From the NCBI RefSeq assembly GCF_000691225.1, contig NZ_JMSZ01000037.1, positions 1 through 35,467 on the forward strand: a DNA stretch of 35,467 nt, given 5' to 3'. Positions 8,215 to 17,867 of this stretch are shown here, in pieces. Source of the DNA: Nitrincola lacisaponensis. GTDB taxonomy: Bacteria > Pseudomonadota > Gammaproteobacteria > Pseudomonadales > Balneatricaceae. Position numbers and translations under genes: made by a program. Each line of letters starts with the position of its first letter. Position 1 is the first letter of the stretch. Under the pieces are notes generated by a model. It saw nothing but the letters and a program-made list of their open reading frames with translations, ran no database searches and had not been told where the DNA came from.

Positions 8215-10944
8215 TCAGTGCGCAGCTTCCCAGGTGCTGCCAGTACCCGCTTCCACCAGCAGAGGTACTTTCAGGCTGGCGGCCTGCTCCATCAATCGGG
8301 TGACCTGCTCTACAAACGCCGGCACCTGCTCTGTTTTCACTTCAAACACCAATTCATCGTGTACCTGCATGATCATCTGCGCATCAAACTCACCCTGGCC
8401 CAGCCAGCGGTCCACGTCAATCATCGCCTGCTTGATAATGTCAGCGGCGGTACCTTGCATAGGTGCATTGATCGCAGTACGTTCTGCAGCCTGGCGTCGC
8501 ATGGCGTTCCGTGCATTGATTTCCGGCAGATACAAACGCCGGCCCCGTAAGGTTTCTACATAGCCTTTTTCATGCGCCTGTGCACGTGTCTCATCCATAT
8601 AACGCTGCACTCCAGGATAGGTCTGGAAGTAGTGATCTATGTACTGTTGAGCCTCATTACGCCCGACGCCCAACTGCTTGGCCAGACCAAACGCAGACAT
8701 ACCATAGATCAGACCAAAATTAATTGCCTTGGCGCTGCGGCGCTGATCGGCGGTCACCTGATCCAGGCTCACACCAAAGACCTCGGCAGCAGTCGCCCGG
8801 TGAATATCCTTACCCTGAGCAAACGCCTGTACTAAGCCCTCGTCATCTGACAAGTGAGCCATGATACGCAATTCGATCTGCGAGTAATCCGCTGCAACAA
8901 TGCTGTAGCCCTCGGAGGCGATAAATGCCTGTCGAATGCGGCGGCCTTCAGCGGTACGCACCGGAATATTCTGCAGATTGGGATCAGAAGACGACAAACG
9001 TCCGGTTGCCGTGACTGCCTGATGATAGGACGTATGTATACGACCCGTGCGTGGATTGATCATCAGAGGCAGTTTGTCGGTATAGGTTGATTTCAGTTTG
9101 CTTAACCCACGGTGCTCAATGATGACTTTAGGCAGGGGATAATCCAGTGCCAGCTCCTGCAACACCTCTTCTGCTGTTGAAGGCGCCCCTTTAGGGGTTT
9201 TTTTACGAACCGGAATCCCCTGTTTCTCAAACAGAATTACTTGCAGCTGCTTGGGTGACCCCAGATTGAACACCTCACCTGCCAACTCATAGGCCTGCTG
9301 CTCCAGGGCCTGCAAACGGACTTCCAGTTCCCGACTCTGATTCGACAGCAATGTGGCATCAACACGGGCACCATTGCGTTCGATACGGGCCAAAACCGGA
9401 ATCAGTGGTATCTCCAGTTCAGTCAACACCGCCATCAAGGGTGACTGAAACGCCAACTCATGCATCAAATGCGCATGTAATCTGAAAGTGATATCAGCAT
9501 CTTCAGCCGCATAAGGGGCGGCCACATCCAGGTCGATCTGATTAAAGGTCAGTTGCTGCTTGCCCTTGCCGGCAATTTCCTCAAAGGTAACAGTCTTCAA
9601 CCCCAGAAAACGCTCTGCCAGAGAGTCCATATCATGACGCCCGGCGGTGGAGTTCAAGACATAGGAAGCCAGCATGGTATCGGCTACAACCCCTTTCAGG
9701 TCAATACCATAGCGCGCCAATACATTCATGTCATATTTAATATGCTGGCCCACCTTGGCATGCTCGGGACTTTCCAGCAATGGCTTCAGACGTTGCAGCA
9801 CCTGCTGTCGATCCAGCTGATCTGGTACTCCGACATAATCATGTGCGAGCGGTAAATAAGCGGCTTCACCAGGCTGGATCGAGAAAGATAAACCCACCAG
9901 TTCAGCTTCCATATAATTAAGGCTGGTGGTTTCGGTATCCAGTGCAAAAATTTCGGCCGCTTCAAGACGCTTGATCCAGACCTCCAGATCATCCCAGGTC
10001 AACAGCACAGGATAGTCAGTGGCCATTGGTGGTGCTGAAGGTACGTGTTTCAGCGGTTCGCCTGATTCCAGTTCTTCAACCCAGCTGCGAAATTCATACT
10101 CACGAAACAGCTCAAGCAGGACGGCATTATCCGGCTGGGGACAGGGAATTGCGTCCAGATGCAGATGCAAGGGAACATCCGTTTTGATCGTTGCCAGCTG
10201 ATAGGAAAGCTCCGCATCCGCCCGATGCGCTTCCAGCTTCTGCGCCATGGTCTTGGCACCACGAAATCCAAGTTCAGCAATGCGATCCAGGTTTTGATAG
10301 AGCGCCTGAATACCGCCAATCCCTTGCAGCAGTGCCAGGGCTGTTTTTTCTCCGACCCCAGGCACCCCGGGGATGTTATCCACTTTATCTCCCTGCAGGG
10401 CCAGCAGATCAATAATCAGCTCTGGTGGAATACCAAACTTCTCGATCACGCCGTCAACATCCATGTGTGTATCATTCATGGTATTGATCAGACTGACCTG
10501 CGCATTCACCAGCTGTGCCATATCCTTGTCACCGGTGGAGATAATTACCGGGCGTTGCTGTTCTGTTGCCTCACGCGCCAGAGTACCGATGACATCATCC
10601 GCTTCCACGCCCTCTTCTACCAACAGCTCAATCCCCATGGCACGGATAATCTGATGGATCGGCTCAACCTGCAGACGCAGGTCATCCGGCATGGCTGGGC
10701 GATGCGCCTTATACTCGGCAAACAGCTCATCTCTGAAGGTTTTACCTTTGGCATCAAACACTACAGTGACCGGACTCTCCGGGTATTGTTTCAGCAGGCT
10801 GCGCAGCATAGAGGTCACGACACGGATCGCACCTGTCGGAAAGCCAGCCTGGGTACGCAAGTCCGCCTGCTGCGAAGCAAAGAATGCGCGGTACAAATAG
10901 GATGAGCCGTCGACTAGAATAATAGGTGGATACTGTTCACTCAT
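8215..10944 (-). CDS. polA: DNA polymerase I
   Basis: Full-length (909 residues) repair and Okazaki-fragment-processing polymerase. Three domains are present. The 5'-3' exonuclease (1 to about 290) starts with [13 protein letters not shown] and contains [11 protein letters not shown] and [13 protein letters not shown]. The proofreading domain (about 315-510) retains the catalytic DTET motif ([14 protein letters not shown]), so 3'-5' exonuclease activity is expected. The polymerase domain has motif [12 protein letters not shown], motif [15 protein letters not shown] and motif [11 protein letters not shown]. It starts at the divergent region shared with DUF2782/thrB. Confidence 0.98.
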   Translation of the reverse strand: MSEQYPPIILVDGSSYLYRAFFASQQADLRTQAGFPTGAIRVVTSMLRSLLKQYPESPVTVVFDAKGKTFRDELFAEYKAHRPAMPDDLRLQVEPIHQIIRAMGIELLVEEGVEADDVIGTLAREATEQQRPVIISTGDKDMAQLVNAQVSLINTMNDTHMDVDGVIEKFGIPPELIIDLLALQGDKVDNIPGVPGVGEKTALALLQGIGGIQALYQNLDRIAELGFRGAKTMAQKLEAHRADAELSYQLATIKTDVPLHLHLDAIPCPQPDNAVLLELFREYEFRSWVEELESGEPLKHVPSAPPMATDYPVLLTWDDLEVWIKRLEAAEIFALDTETTSLNYMEAELVGLSFSIQPGEAAYLPLAHDYVGVPDQLDRQQVLQRLKPLLESPEHAKVGQHIKYDMNVLARYGIDLKGVVADTMLASYVLNSTAGRHDMDSLAERFLGLKTVTFEEIAGKGKQQLTFNQIDLDVAAPYAAEDADITFRLHAHLMHELAFQSPLMAVLTELEIPLIPVLARIERNGARVDATLLSNQSRELEVRLQALEQQAYELAGEVFNLGSPKQLQVILFEKQGIPVRKKTPKGAPSTAEEVLQELALDYPLPKVIIEHRGLSKLKSTYTDKLPLMINPRTGRIHTSYHQAVTATGRLSSSDPNLQNIPVRTAEGRRIRQAFIASEGYSIVAADYSQIELRIMAHLSDDEGLVQAFAQGKDIHRATAAEVFGVSLDQVTADQRRSAKAINFGLIYGMSAFGLAKQLGVGRNEAQQYIDHYFQTYPGVQRYMDETRAQAHEKGYVETLRGRRLYLPEINARNAMRRQAAERTAINAPMQGTAADIIKQAMIDVDRWLGQGEFDAQMIMQVHDELVFEVKTEQVPAFVEQVTRLMEQAASLKVPLLVEAGTGSTWEAAH

Positions 10945-11033
10945 GGATTTTTTCCGCTTTGCTGGTTGCCGTGGATAGTGTCAGGGTTCACAATCATAGC
11001 AAATTAAATCACTCAACTTATGAGAAAAGCATC

Positions 11034-11315
11034 ATGCTTAAGAAACTCTTACTGCTCGCCTTGCTGAGTAGCCTGCCACTGACAGCTCTTCAGGCGCAGG
11101 AAGACCTGCTCAACCCGGAACCGGAAATCACCATTACCCATGATGGTGAGGCCACCTATTACGAGTACCGTGTTAACGGCATCCTCAAAGAAATCAAGGT
11201 AGTACCTGTTGTAGGCGAGCCCTACTACCTGGTCCCGAAAGGTGAATCCGGTGAGCTGATCCGTGCCGGAGAGCCCACGGTTCTGACCCCTAAATGGATT
11301 CTGTTCCGCTGGTAG
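11034..11315 (+). CDS. DUF2782 family small exported protein
   Basis: The start is placed at 11034, giving 93 residues that begin with a signal peptide (MLKKLLLLALLSSLPLTALQAQ); the frame extends upstream to 10926, but that part overlaps the polA start region and has no signal-peptide character. The mature part is short and beta-rich (ITITHDGEATYYEYRVNG, YYLVP, WILFRW), matching the DUF2782 family found beside polA and thrB in Pseudomonas and relatives. Its function is unknown. It is 11 bases upstream of thrB and likely cotranscribed. Confidence 0.8.
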   Translation: MLKKLLLLALLSSLPLTALQAQEDLLNPEPEITITHDGEATYYEYRVNGILKEIKVVPVVGEPYYLVPKGESGELIRAGEPTVLTPKWILFRW

Positions 11316-11326
11316 GAAGCATTTCT

Positions 11327-12301
11327 GTGGCCGTTTACACGTCTATTTCTGCTGAAGAACTCCATCAGCTGCTGACTGATTTTGACCTGGGTACTCTGGT
11401 CCACTTCGAGGGTATCGAAGGTGGCATTGAAAATACCAACTATTTCGTCAACCTGGAGCTGCGTGGACAGAAAAAGTCCTACGTTCTGACGATATTTGAA
11501 GAACTGTCTCTGGAAGAGATGCCTTTTTTTGTCGAGCTGGGACACTGGCTGGCTGAGCGCAGCATTCCCGTACCCTATGCGATTCGTGACCGTAACGGTA
11601 TTGCACTGAAGCAACTGAAAGGCAAACCGGCAGTCCTGCAACCACGCTTCTATGGCGCGGATGTACCTGCAGCAAAGCTTCGGCCGATTCACTGCTTCCA
11701 GATAGGTGAAGCCCTGGCACGCTTCCATCAGGCTGGCAGTGATTTTTACCTGAAGCGTCAGGCACACCGGGGGGTATTCTGGTGGCGCCGGGAAAGCGAA
11801 GCCATCGCCCATCGACTGACTCCGGAAGATGCGGCCTTGCTCAAGCAGGAAGTAGCCGCCTTTGACCGACTCCGTGATGCAGAACTGGATCTGCCGACAG
11901 GCGTCATTCATGGGGACCTGTTTCATGACAACGCCCTGTTCAAGGATGACAAGCTGGAAGCCATTCTGGATATGTATAATGCAGCCACCGCGTATCAGCT
12001 CTATGATCTTGCGATTGTTGCCAACGACTGGTGTAACCGGCCTGATCACAGTATCGATGCAGAACGGGAAGCCGCACTGCTGGAAGGCTATGCCCAGATA
12101 CGTCCGTTTACCCGTGACGAGGCCAAAGCCTGGCCGGTGTTGACACGTACCGCGGCCATGCGCTTCTGGTTATCACGCCTGATTCCCTGGCTGGGTATTG
12201 CACAGGCCTCCCGTCAGGGTGGCGAGATGAAGCTGAAAGATCCGAATCAGTACAAGCAGATCCTGTTGTCACGCATACACCACCCCGCAGCCCTGCGCTG
12301 A
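11327..12301 (+). CDS. thrB: Homoserine kinase, ThrB of the APH-fold type
   Basis: Phosphorylates homoserine in threonine biosynthesis. The start is taken as GTG at 11327 because AGGAAG lies 8 bases upstream and the protein then begins VAVYTSISAEEL as in pseudomonad ThrB; an ATG at 11294 would overlap the preceding gene. The 324-residue protein has the aminoglycoside-phosphotransferase fold: the N-lobe FEGIEGGIENTNYFV, catalytic HGDLFHDN and metal-binding ILDMYNA, where the usual ID..D pattern is modified as in this family. It is unrelated to the GHMP-type ThrB of E. coli. Confidence 0.93.
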   Translation: MAVYTSISAEELHQLLTDFDLGTLVHFEGIEGGIENTNYFVNLELRGQKKSYVLTIFEELSLEEMPFFVELGHWLAERSIPVPYAIRDRNGIALKQLKGKPAVLQPRFYGADVPAAKLRPIHCFQIGEALARFHQAGSDFYLKRQAHRGVFWWRRESEAIAHRLTPEDAALLKQEVAAFDRLRDAELDLPTGVIHGDLFHDNALFKDDKLEAILDMYNAATAYQLYDLAIVANDWCNRPDHSIDAEREAALLEGYAQIRPFTRDEAKAWPVLTRTAAMRFWLSRLIPWLGIAQASRQGGEMKLKDPNQYKQILLSRIHHPAALR

Positions 12302-12329
12302 CCCTTTGATGAGATGATATAGAGCACTG

Positions 12330-14540
12330 ATGGACGTTACTCACCTACTGGACTCACTGAACGATGCACAGCGCCGTTCAGTGACCGCCCCATTACAAAA
12401 CCTGCTGGTACTGGCTGGCGCAGGTTCAGGCAAAACACGTGTACTGGTACACCGTATTGCCTGGCTGATCGAAACAGAAGGCTTATCCCCCTACTCCATT
12501 CTGGCTGTCACCTTTACCAACAAGGCTGCCCGTGAGATGCGTGGGCGTATTGAGCAGCTGCTGGGTATCAGCACGCAGGGCATGTGGGTGGGTACCTTTC
12601 ATGGTCTGGCACATCGACTGCTGCGAGCGCACTGGAAAGATGCCGGCTTGCAGGACAACTTCCAGATCATGGACAGTGATGATCAGCTACGTTTGATCAA
12701 ACGGCTGTGCAAGGAACACAACCTGGATGATACCCGATGGCCTCCACGCCAGATCCAGTGGTTCATCAACGCCCAGAAAGATGAAGGTTTGCGCAGCAAG
12801 CACCTGGAGCGCAGCGCTGATCCCTATCAACGCACTATGGTCGATCTGTATCAGGCGTATGAAGAAGCCTGCGAGCGAGGCGGCATGATCGACTTCGGCG
12901 AGCTGCTGCTACGCTCACTGGAACTGCTCCGTGACCGGGCACCGGCACTGTTGCAGCACTACCGTGAGCGCTTCCGTTATGTGCTGGTAGATGAGTTTCA
13001 GGATACCAACGCGATTCAGTATGCCTGGTTACGCTTGCTCTGCCAGGGAGAGCAAAAGCTCATGGCCGTTGGCGATGATGACCAGTCCATCTATGGCTGG
13101 CGTGGTGCACGTATCGAAAATATCCAGTCGCTGGGAGACCACTTTCCTGGTACCGAAACGGTACGACTGGAGCAAAACTATCGCTCAACCCAGTCGATTC
13201 TGAAAACCGCCAATGCGGTCATCCAACACAATACTGATCGCCTGGGCAAACAACTCTGGACAGATGGCCGGGAGGGCGAGCCCGTCTCCCTCTACAGCGC
13301 CTTCAATGAACAGGATGAAGCACGTTTTATCGTGGACCAGATCAGCCAGTGGATTGAACAGGGTAACCGGCGTGATGAGAGTGCCATTCTGTACCGCTCC
13401 AATGCCCAGTCACGTGTCCTCGAAGAAGCGCTGATCCGTTCCGGTGTACCCTATCGCATCTACGGCGGACAACGTTTTTATGATCGTCTGGAAATCAAAA
13501 ATGCGCTGGCCTACCTGCGCCTGCTGGCCAATCGTGACGATGACACCGCCATGGAACGCATCATCAATGTACCTACGCGGGGTATCGGTACCCGAACCCT
13601 GGAGCTGATTCGCGAACGGGCACGTCATGAAGGAATCTCCATGTGGCGTGCCGCCAATGAGATTACAGAATTGAAACAACTGCCCGCACGTGCCAGCAAT
13701 GCGTTGCAGGGCTTTCTCAATCTGATCAACCAGATGGGCACTGACGCAGACGCGCTCAGTCTGCATGAACAGACAGACCTGGTGATCAAGGCATCAGGCC
13801 TGATTGAGCACCATGAGAAAGAAAAGGGTGAAAAGGGACAGTCCCGTATCGAAAACCTTGAAGAGCTGGTCACTGCAACACGTCAATTTGCCAGCCAATG
13901 GGAGCGTGAGAATGCGGATGAAAACACCAGCCTGCTCGCCGCGTTTCTCGATCAGGCTGCTCTGGATGCGGGCGAAGCTCAGGCAGACAGTCATACCGAC
14001 AGTGTACAGTTGATGACTCTCCATTCAGCCAAAGGGCTTGAGTTCCCGCTGGTGTTCATGACCGGCATGGAAGAAGGGTTGTTTCCGCACAGCATGTCTG
14101 CTGAAGAGCCGGGACGTCTGGAGGAAGAGCGACGACTTTGCTATGTCGGTATCACCCGGGCCATGCAAAAACTCTATTTCACCCTGGCGGAATCCCGTCG
14201 CCTGCATGGACAGGAAAAAATTAACCGCCCCTCTCGCTTTATTCGCGAGATACCCGAAACCCTGATTGAAGAAGTCCGCCTGAACTCGACGGTCAGACGC
14301 CCTTACAGCAGTGGCTATCAGAACCAGAACAGCCGCCTGTTTGCGCAACCCAATTACGAGACTGGATCGGCGGATGACACTCAGGTTTACCTTGGACAGC
14401 GCGTCAGACACCCGAAATTTGGTGAAGGTCTGGTAATCAACCTCGAAGGCAGCGGCCCCAAAGCACGCGTAGAGATCAACTTTGACGATGCCGGCAGCAA
14501 ATGGCTGGTGGTGGGTTTTGCCAAGCTGGAGAGCCTGTAA
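12330..14540 (+). CDS. uvrD: DNA helicase II UvrD
   Basis: Superfamily 1A 3'-5' helicase for nucleotide-excision and mismatch repair. The 736 residues include Walker A GAGSGKT (30-36), motif Ia FTNKAAREM, Walker B VDEFQDTN, motif III DDDQSIYGWRGA, motif IV LEQNYRST, motif V LMTLHSAKGLEFP and motif VI RRLCYVGITRAM. The C-terminal tail (VRHPKFGEGLVIN ... KLESL) is the Tudor-like RNA-polymerase-binding domain typical of UvrD and PcrA, which distinguishes it from Rep. The stop codon shares one base with the start of the next gene. Confidence 0.97.
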   Translation: MDVTHLLDSLNDAQRRSVTAPLQNLLVLAGAGSGKTRVLVHRIAWLIETEGLSPYSILAVTFTNKAAREMRGRIEQLLGISTQGMWVGTFHGLAHRLLRAHWKDAGLQDNFQIMDSDDQLRLIKRLCKEHNLDDTRWPPRQIQWFINAQKDEGLRSKHLERSADPYQRTMVDLYQAYEEACERGGMIDFGELLLRSLELLRDRAPALLQHYRERFRYVLVDEFQDTNAIQYAWLRLLCQGEQKLMAVGDDDQSIYGWRGARIENIQSLGDHFPGTETVRLEQNYRSTQSILKTANAVIQHNTDRLGKQLWTDGREGEPVSLYSAFNEQDEARFIVDQISQWIEQGNRRDESAILYRSNAQSRVLEEALIRSGVPYRIYGGQRFYDRLEIKNALAYLRLLANRDDDTAMERIINVPTRGIGTRTLELIRERARHEGISMWRAANEITELKQLPARASNALQGFLNLINQMGTDADALSLHEQTDLVIKASGLIEHHEKEKGEKGQSRIENLEELVTATRQFASQWERENADENTSLLAAFLDQAALDAGEAQADSHTDSVQLMTLHSAKGLEFPLVFMTGMEEGLFPHSMSAEEPGRLEEERRLCYVGITRAMQKLYFTLAESRRLHGQEKINRPSRFIREIPETLIEEVRLNSTVRRPYSSGYQNQNSRLFAQPNYETGSADDTQVYLGQRVRHPKFGEGLVINLEGSGPKARVEINFDDAGSKWLVVGFAKLESL

Positions 14541-15289
14541 TGGAATGGCTGCTGCCAGAACAACTCAGCCTGCTGGCATCCACACTGCTGATTCTGGCCG
14601 CTGCAGCCACTTCCGCAATCACGGCCAGCATCGGTGTTGGCGGCGGCATACTGCTGCTGGCGATTATGGCGATTGTCATGCCCCCCGCTGCGGTTATCCC
14701 CGTACACGGCATGGTGCAACTGGGCTCTAACCTGAACCGCGTCATTATGACCCTGCACCATGTCGACTGGCGCTTGCTCGCCGCCTTTGCCCCCGGCGCA
14801 GTCATCGGTGCCTGGCTGGCCAGTCTGTTTCTGGTACAACTGCCCACCAGCACCCTGCAACTGACCATTGCCGGTTTTATTATCTTCCTCTGCTGGGGAC
14901 CCAAAATTCCGCCCATGGGTCTGGGGCGTGCAGGTACCTTTGTAGCCGCCAGCATCACCACCTTTATCAGCATGTTTGCCGGGGCAACAGGCCCCTTGGT
15001 CGCGGCCTTCGTCAAACAGCAGCATGAGGGTGACCGCTTTCGTACGGTTGCGAATTTTGCCGCCTGTATGAGCCTTCAGCACCTGCCTAAAGCAGCCGTC
15101 TTCGGTGCTGCCGGTTTTGTATTCAAAGACTGGCTGGGGTTGATGTTACTGATGATTCTCAGCGGTGCCCTGGGCACCTGGGCAGGCCTGCACCTGTTAC
15201 GCAGAATCAGTAACCGTCATTTCACGATTATCTTCAACTGGCTGCTGACACTGCTGGCCATTCAACTTATCTGGCAAGCGTTGGGCTGA
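14540..15289 (+). CDS. TauE/SafE (TSUP) family membrane exporter
   Basis: The start is at 14540 (MEWLLPEQ), overlapping the uvrD stop as TAATG with GGAGAG upstream; this gives 249 residues. About eight hydrophobic spans are visible in two halves, with the conserved N-terminal SIGVGGGILLL motif and its weaker repeat MFAGATGPLVAAF, diagnostic of the sulfite/organosulfonate exporter superfamily TSUP. The transported compound cannot be told from sequence; family members carry sulfite, sulfoacetate or other small anions. Translational coupling to uvrD is probably operon packing rather than a functional link. Confidence 0.88.
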   Translation: MEWLLPEQLSLLASTLLILAAAATSAITASIGVGGGILLLAIMAIVMPPAAVIPVHGMVQLGSNLNRVIMTLHHVDWRLLAAFAPGAVIGAWLASLFLVQLPTSTLQLTIAGFIIFLCWGPKIPPMGLGRAGTFVAASITTFISMFAGATGPLVAAFVKQQHEGDRFRTVANFAACMSLQHLPKAAVFGAAGFVFKDWLGLMLLMILSGALGTWAGLHLLRRISNRHFTIIFNWLLTLLAIQLIWQALG

Positions 15290-15342
15290 GCCTGATTCAG
15301 GTACTGACAAGCACTGCGTTGAATCTACACGCCACTCTATAT

Positions 15343-15363
15343 GCCTGAAATCAGGCCCTTTTT
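15343..15363 (+). terminator. Intrinsic terminator after the TSUP gene
   Basis: Forward-strand hairpin GCCTG-AAAT-CAGGC (arms 15343-15347 and 15352-15356) followed by CC and five T. It lies 54 bases beyond the TSUP stop and ends the DUF2782-thrB-uvrD-TSUP run. Confidence 0.7.
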
Positions 15364-15371
15364 CAGCCAAC

Positions 15372-15400
15372 TTTGCATTCATGCAAAAATATCGTAATCT
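15372..15400 (+). promoter_or_regulatory. Candidate promoter with an embedded palindrome
   Basis: TTGCAT (15373-15378), a 16-base spacer and TAATCT (15395-15400) form a plausible sigma-70 promoter 76 bases upstream of the 337-residue orphan. The -35 is part of a 7-base inverted repeat, TTTGCAT-TC-ATGCAAA (15372-15387), which could be an operator. This is a pattern match only. Confidence 0.4.
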
Positions 15401-15475
15401 AGAATATAAGCGTCTGACCTGATCAAGGTAAGCAACTTTTTACGGAAGAATACTAAGTTAAAGGGATGTAACAAT

Positions 15476-16489
15476 ATGACGGCTATCTATTTTTCTACTC
15501 ATGCCTGCCACGCTTCTGATCTGATCGATGGAACTGAAGCACAGCTCGAAGACTTCAAGAGACTCAATAAGCTCGGGACTACGGGACGTTTGTCCAAAGG
15601 GCAGGTGTACACACTGGATTTTAACAACCCTTACGCGCCATCTATTGTCTCTGTATTGAATCATTTATCCAGTCAGGAGCGAGACTGGTTAATCAAAGCA
15701 ACAGTGCAGGAAGGAGAAGCTCTACATCAGGAAGCCGCATTCTGGGAAGCGTACTTGTCTGAAGAACAGCTTTCCGCTGCCTTGAGCCTGGTTGGAGCAA
15801 CAGGCCCAGCCTTTCAAATCAAGTCTCAACAGCTGTCCGGTTTTCACCAGGCTCTGGTGCGTTACGAAAATGCCCTTCTGGCCATTCAATCTCCTGCTGC
15901 ACCAGGCATGCCCGGTGCCGGTGCACGTGCCGCTGAAGCACAGCGTAATGCAATACGTGCGTATGATATTTTGATTACTGAATATCGAACAGCAATGCAG
16001 CAGTTGGCTCCTGCGGCCCTGCGTGCTAGAAATCGTGGTAGTGCAATCAACAATTCGCAGCGGGGTATTACCCTGGCATTAAGAAGCCGGGGGGGCAAAA
16101 TAGATCCTCGCCTGTTGGTGGCCGATCTTTTTCAGGCGCATACACTAAAACGATTCACACAATTTATGGCGAAAGGGGCAACACCTTTGGCATTGGCTGC
16201 AGATGCAACGATCCGGGCTGGTAAGGTAAAGAGCGTCAGTCAAGCCGATGGCGATTGGCATCGTGAAAGTTTTCGGCAGATAGGTGGGTTTGCCGTCGGT
16301 GCAATTGCCGGAAGCATGGTTGGTGCAACAACATTCAAGCTTGCAACTGCAGCTTTTGCTGGCCCTATCGGTTGGGCCTTGTTGGGCTGCATTGTCGTTG
16401 TGGCTGCCGGTGCAGGTTATGCTGCCTCAGTAGAAGGTGGGCGTGGCGGAGAGTTTTTAGGTTCATTGCTATATGATGCCCACCACTAA
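15476..16489 (+). CDS. Orphan protein with C-terminal Gly/Ala-rich membrane hairpin, possible membrane-active toxin
   Basis: I do not recognise this 337-residue protein. It has no signal peptide. The N-terminal ~70 residues include a short stretch with a LysM-like flavour (GRLSKGQVYTL). Residues ~75-240 are helical and Ala/Gln rich, with a Pro/Gly-rich break (PAAPGMPGAGA, about 140-150). The C terminus (about 270-325) holds two hydrophobic segments packed with Gly and Ala (GGFAVGAIAGSMVGA and GPIGWALLGCIVVVAAGAGYAA), like glycine-zipper hairpins that insert into membranes. AAAGGG precedes the ATG at SD distance. A small membrane protein follows 45 bases later. The architecture is compatible with a pore-forming effector or bacteriocin-like toxin, but this is inference. 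Confidence 0.75.
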   Translation: MTAIYFSTHACHASDLIDGTEAQLEDFKRLNKLGTTGRLSKGQVYTLDFNNPYAPSIVSVLNHLSSQERDWLIKATVQEGEALHQEAAFWEAYLSEEQLSAALSLVGATGPAFQIKSQQLSGFHQALVRYENALLAIQSPAAPGMPGAGARAAEAQRNAIRAYDILITEYRTAMQQLAPAALRARNRGSAINNSQRGITLALRSRGGKIDPRLLVADLFQAHTLKRFTQFMAKGATPLALAADATIRAGKVKSVSQADGDWHRESFRQIGGFAVGAIAGSMVGATTFKLATAAFAGPIGWALLGCIVVVAAGAGYAASVEGGRGGEFLGSLLYDAHH

Positions 16490-16534
16490 AAGCTATCGGA
16501 ATCATCAAAATACTCTTAGAACACTTATATATTT

Positions 16535-16936
16535 ATGAAAGAATTTTTTTTGCATTTCACTGACTTCAGCAGAAATTATATAACAGAAGAATTTATGCTC
16601 TACTTTGGATTGGTAGCAGCAGGCTTTGGCACTATTTTCATGATAGCACTTTTTTGTTCAATTCTACGAATACATTTTTCAATTAAGCGAGATGGAAAGA
16701 ACCCACCCGCTCTACATCTACTAACCTTATTTGGATACAGTGATATTTTATCTGCATCGCAGATAAAAATTAAGAAACGCTTAAAGAAAGAAGAATTTAA
16801 AGGGAGTGGTTTTCTTCTGAATACTGCTTTAATCTACCCCTACGTCAAGCCCATTGATCGATTCATCGCCAGAGCCTGGTTTTTTTTCGGGTTTTTAGTT
16901 TGTGTTTTTGTAGTATTTTACCGTTGGCTATATTAA
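16535..16936 (+). CDS. Small orphan inner-membrane protein, possible immunity partner
   Basis: A 133-residue protein I do not recognise. It has hydrophobic spans at about 22-47 (YFGLVAAGFGTIFMIALFCSIL) and 112-133 (AWFFFGFLVCVFVVFYRWLY), with a basic region between them (KIKKRLKKEEFKG) that is probably cytoplasmic. The gene is clearly more AT-rich than its neighbours and has no obvious ribosome-binding site, as in recently acquired small genes. It directly follows the Gly-rich hairpin protein on the same strand, so a membrane-located immunity role is a reasonable guess, not a demonstrated one. Confidence 0.65.
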   Translation: MKEFFLHFTDFSRNYITEEFMLYFGLVAAGFGTIFMIALFCSILRIHFSIKRDGKNPPALHLLTLFGYSDILSASQIKIKKRLKKEEFKGSGFLLNTALIYPYVKPIDRFIARAWFFFGFLVCVFVVFYRWLY

Positions 16937-17203
16937 TAATTTTTATCAAATAAACCTCTAAATATTAGTTACGAAACAACTGGTCTTTTCATCCACGCGA
17001 ACTAAAAAATTTAACTGTGGAATCGACCACTACCAATGGATTCAGAGGCAAGCTTTATGCAAAATAAAAAGCCTGTTTACTCATATATACAACCCATTAA
17101 TGTATTTACAAGGCACAATTATTTTTTTGATGCTCTAATGCTGCGCTGTGACATACTGCAGGACTGGCTTTATCACAAAGAATTCCCACTCTACAAAAAG
17201 AAA

Positions 17204-17752
17204 ATGATCAAAAGACAGCACATCACCTTCCTGTTATGCATCTTCATACCTCTGCTAGTTTCAGCGGATGAATCACAATCGCTGTGCACAGGTGATGAGG
17301 CGCTGATTTTCGAGTGCTCCCTGGGAGAGCAACAGATCGCGCTCTGCGCATCTCATCCACAGGATGAAATACAGAACCATGTACAATATCGCGTCGGCAC
17401 ACCCGACAGCATCGAGTGGGTCTACCCAGCAATAGACGCCTCACCGGAGGGGCTGTTTTATTTTGCCAGTACAGCTTACTCTGGCGGCGGCGCCAGCCAT
17501 ATACGCTTCAATGACAAAGAGACGGAATACTTTATCTTTGACACTATGTTCCGGACCCACTACGTGCCTGATGAACCAAACTACCCTGTATTTATGGCGG
17601 GGCTGGTCACACGACAGCAGGACGTGATTACGTCGATATACCTGTGCGAGGATGGAAGTGCCAGCATCCGATCACCGGCCTATACCCTCTTTGAGCGGGA
17701 AAGCTTCGATGCCAGTATTATCCCCTCGCCGCTCAATCAAACACAAAACTAA
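17204..17752 (+). CDS. Hypothetical exported cysteine-containing protein
   Basis: The start is chosen at 17204 because translation then begins with a signal peptide (MIKRQHITFLLCIFIPLLVSA, cleavage near SADES); the open frame runs up to 17036, but that 56-residue extension has no export signal. The mature part of about 160 residues contains the pattern LIFECSLGEQQIALCAS followed by VQYRVG and WVYP. This resembles a family of small periplasmic proteins of unknown function in proteobacteria with FxC..G..ISLC and YRFG signatures (from memory, not aligned). Four cysteines suggest disulfides formed by DsbA. No function can be assigned. Confidence 0.65.
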   Translation: MIKRQHITFLLCIFIPLLVSADESQSLCTGDEALIFECSLGEQQIALCASHPQDEIQNHVQYRVGTPDSIEWVYPAIDASPEGLFYFASTAYSGGGASHIRFNDKETEYFIFDTMFRTHYVPDEPNYPVFMAGLVTRQQDVITSIYLCEDGSASIRSPAYTLFERESFDASIIPSPLNQTQN

Positions 17753-17867
17753 ATCATTTGCATTTACATAAAAGCATCGCTAAGCTTTGACGCCTTAACC
17801 TATCGCACCAGCCAGCCTTAAGCCAGCCCGTGACTGACTTGATCTCTAACGATGAAGGAGTTGAAGG

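Noticed and set aside
10159-10905. 248-codon forward frame inside polA
   Set aside because: It is antisense to the 5'-3' exonuclease domain of polA and shows no domain of its own.
11225-12049. 274-codon reverse-strand open frame inside thrB
   Set aside because: It lies fully antisense to a clear homoserine kinase gene, its protein has no recognisable pattern, and it looks like a shadow frame.
14387-15082. 231-codon reverse-strand frame across the uvrD-TSUP junction
   Set aside because: The translation is low-complexity Gly/Gln/Asp-rich sequence, as expected from the opposite strand of a membrane-protein gene; both forward genes are well supported.
16937-17203. In-frame N-terminal extension of the exported Cys protein from 17036
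   Set aside because: The extension would bury the signal peptide 56 residues into the protein; the region is better read as AT-rich non-coding DNA with no clear element.
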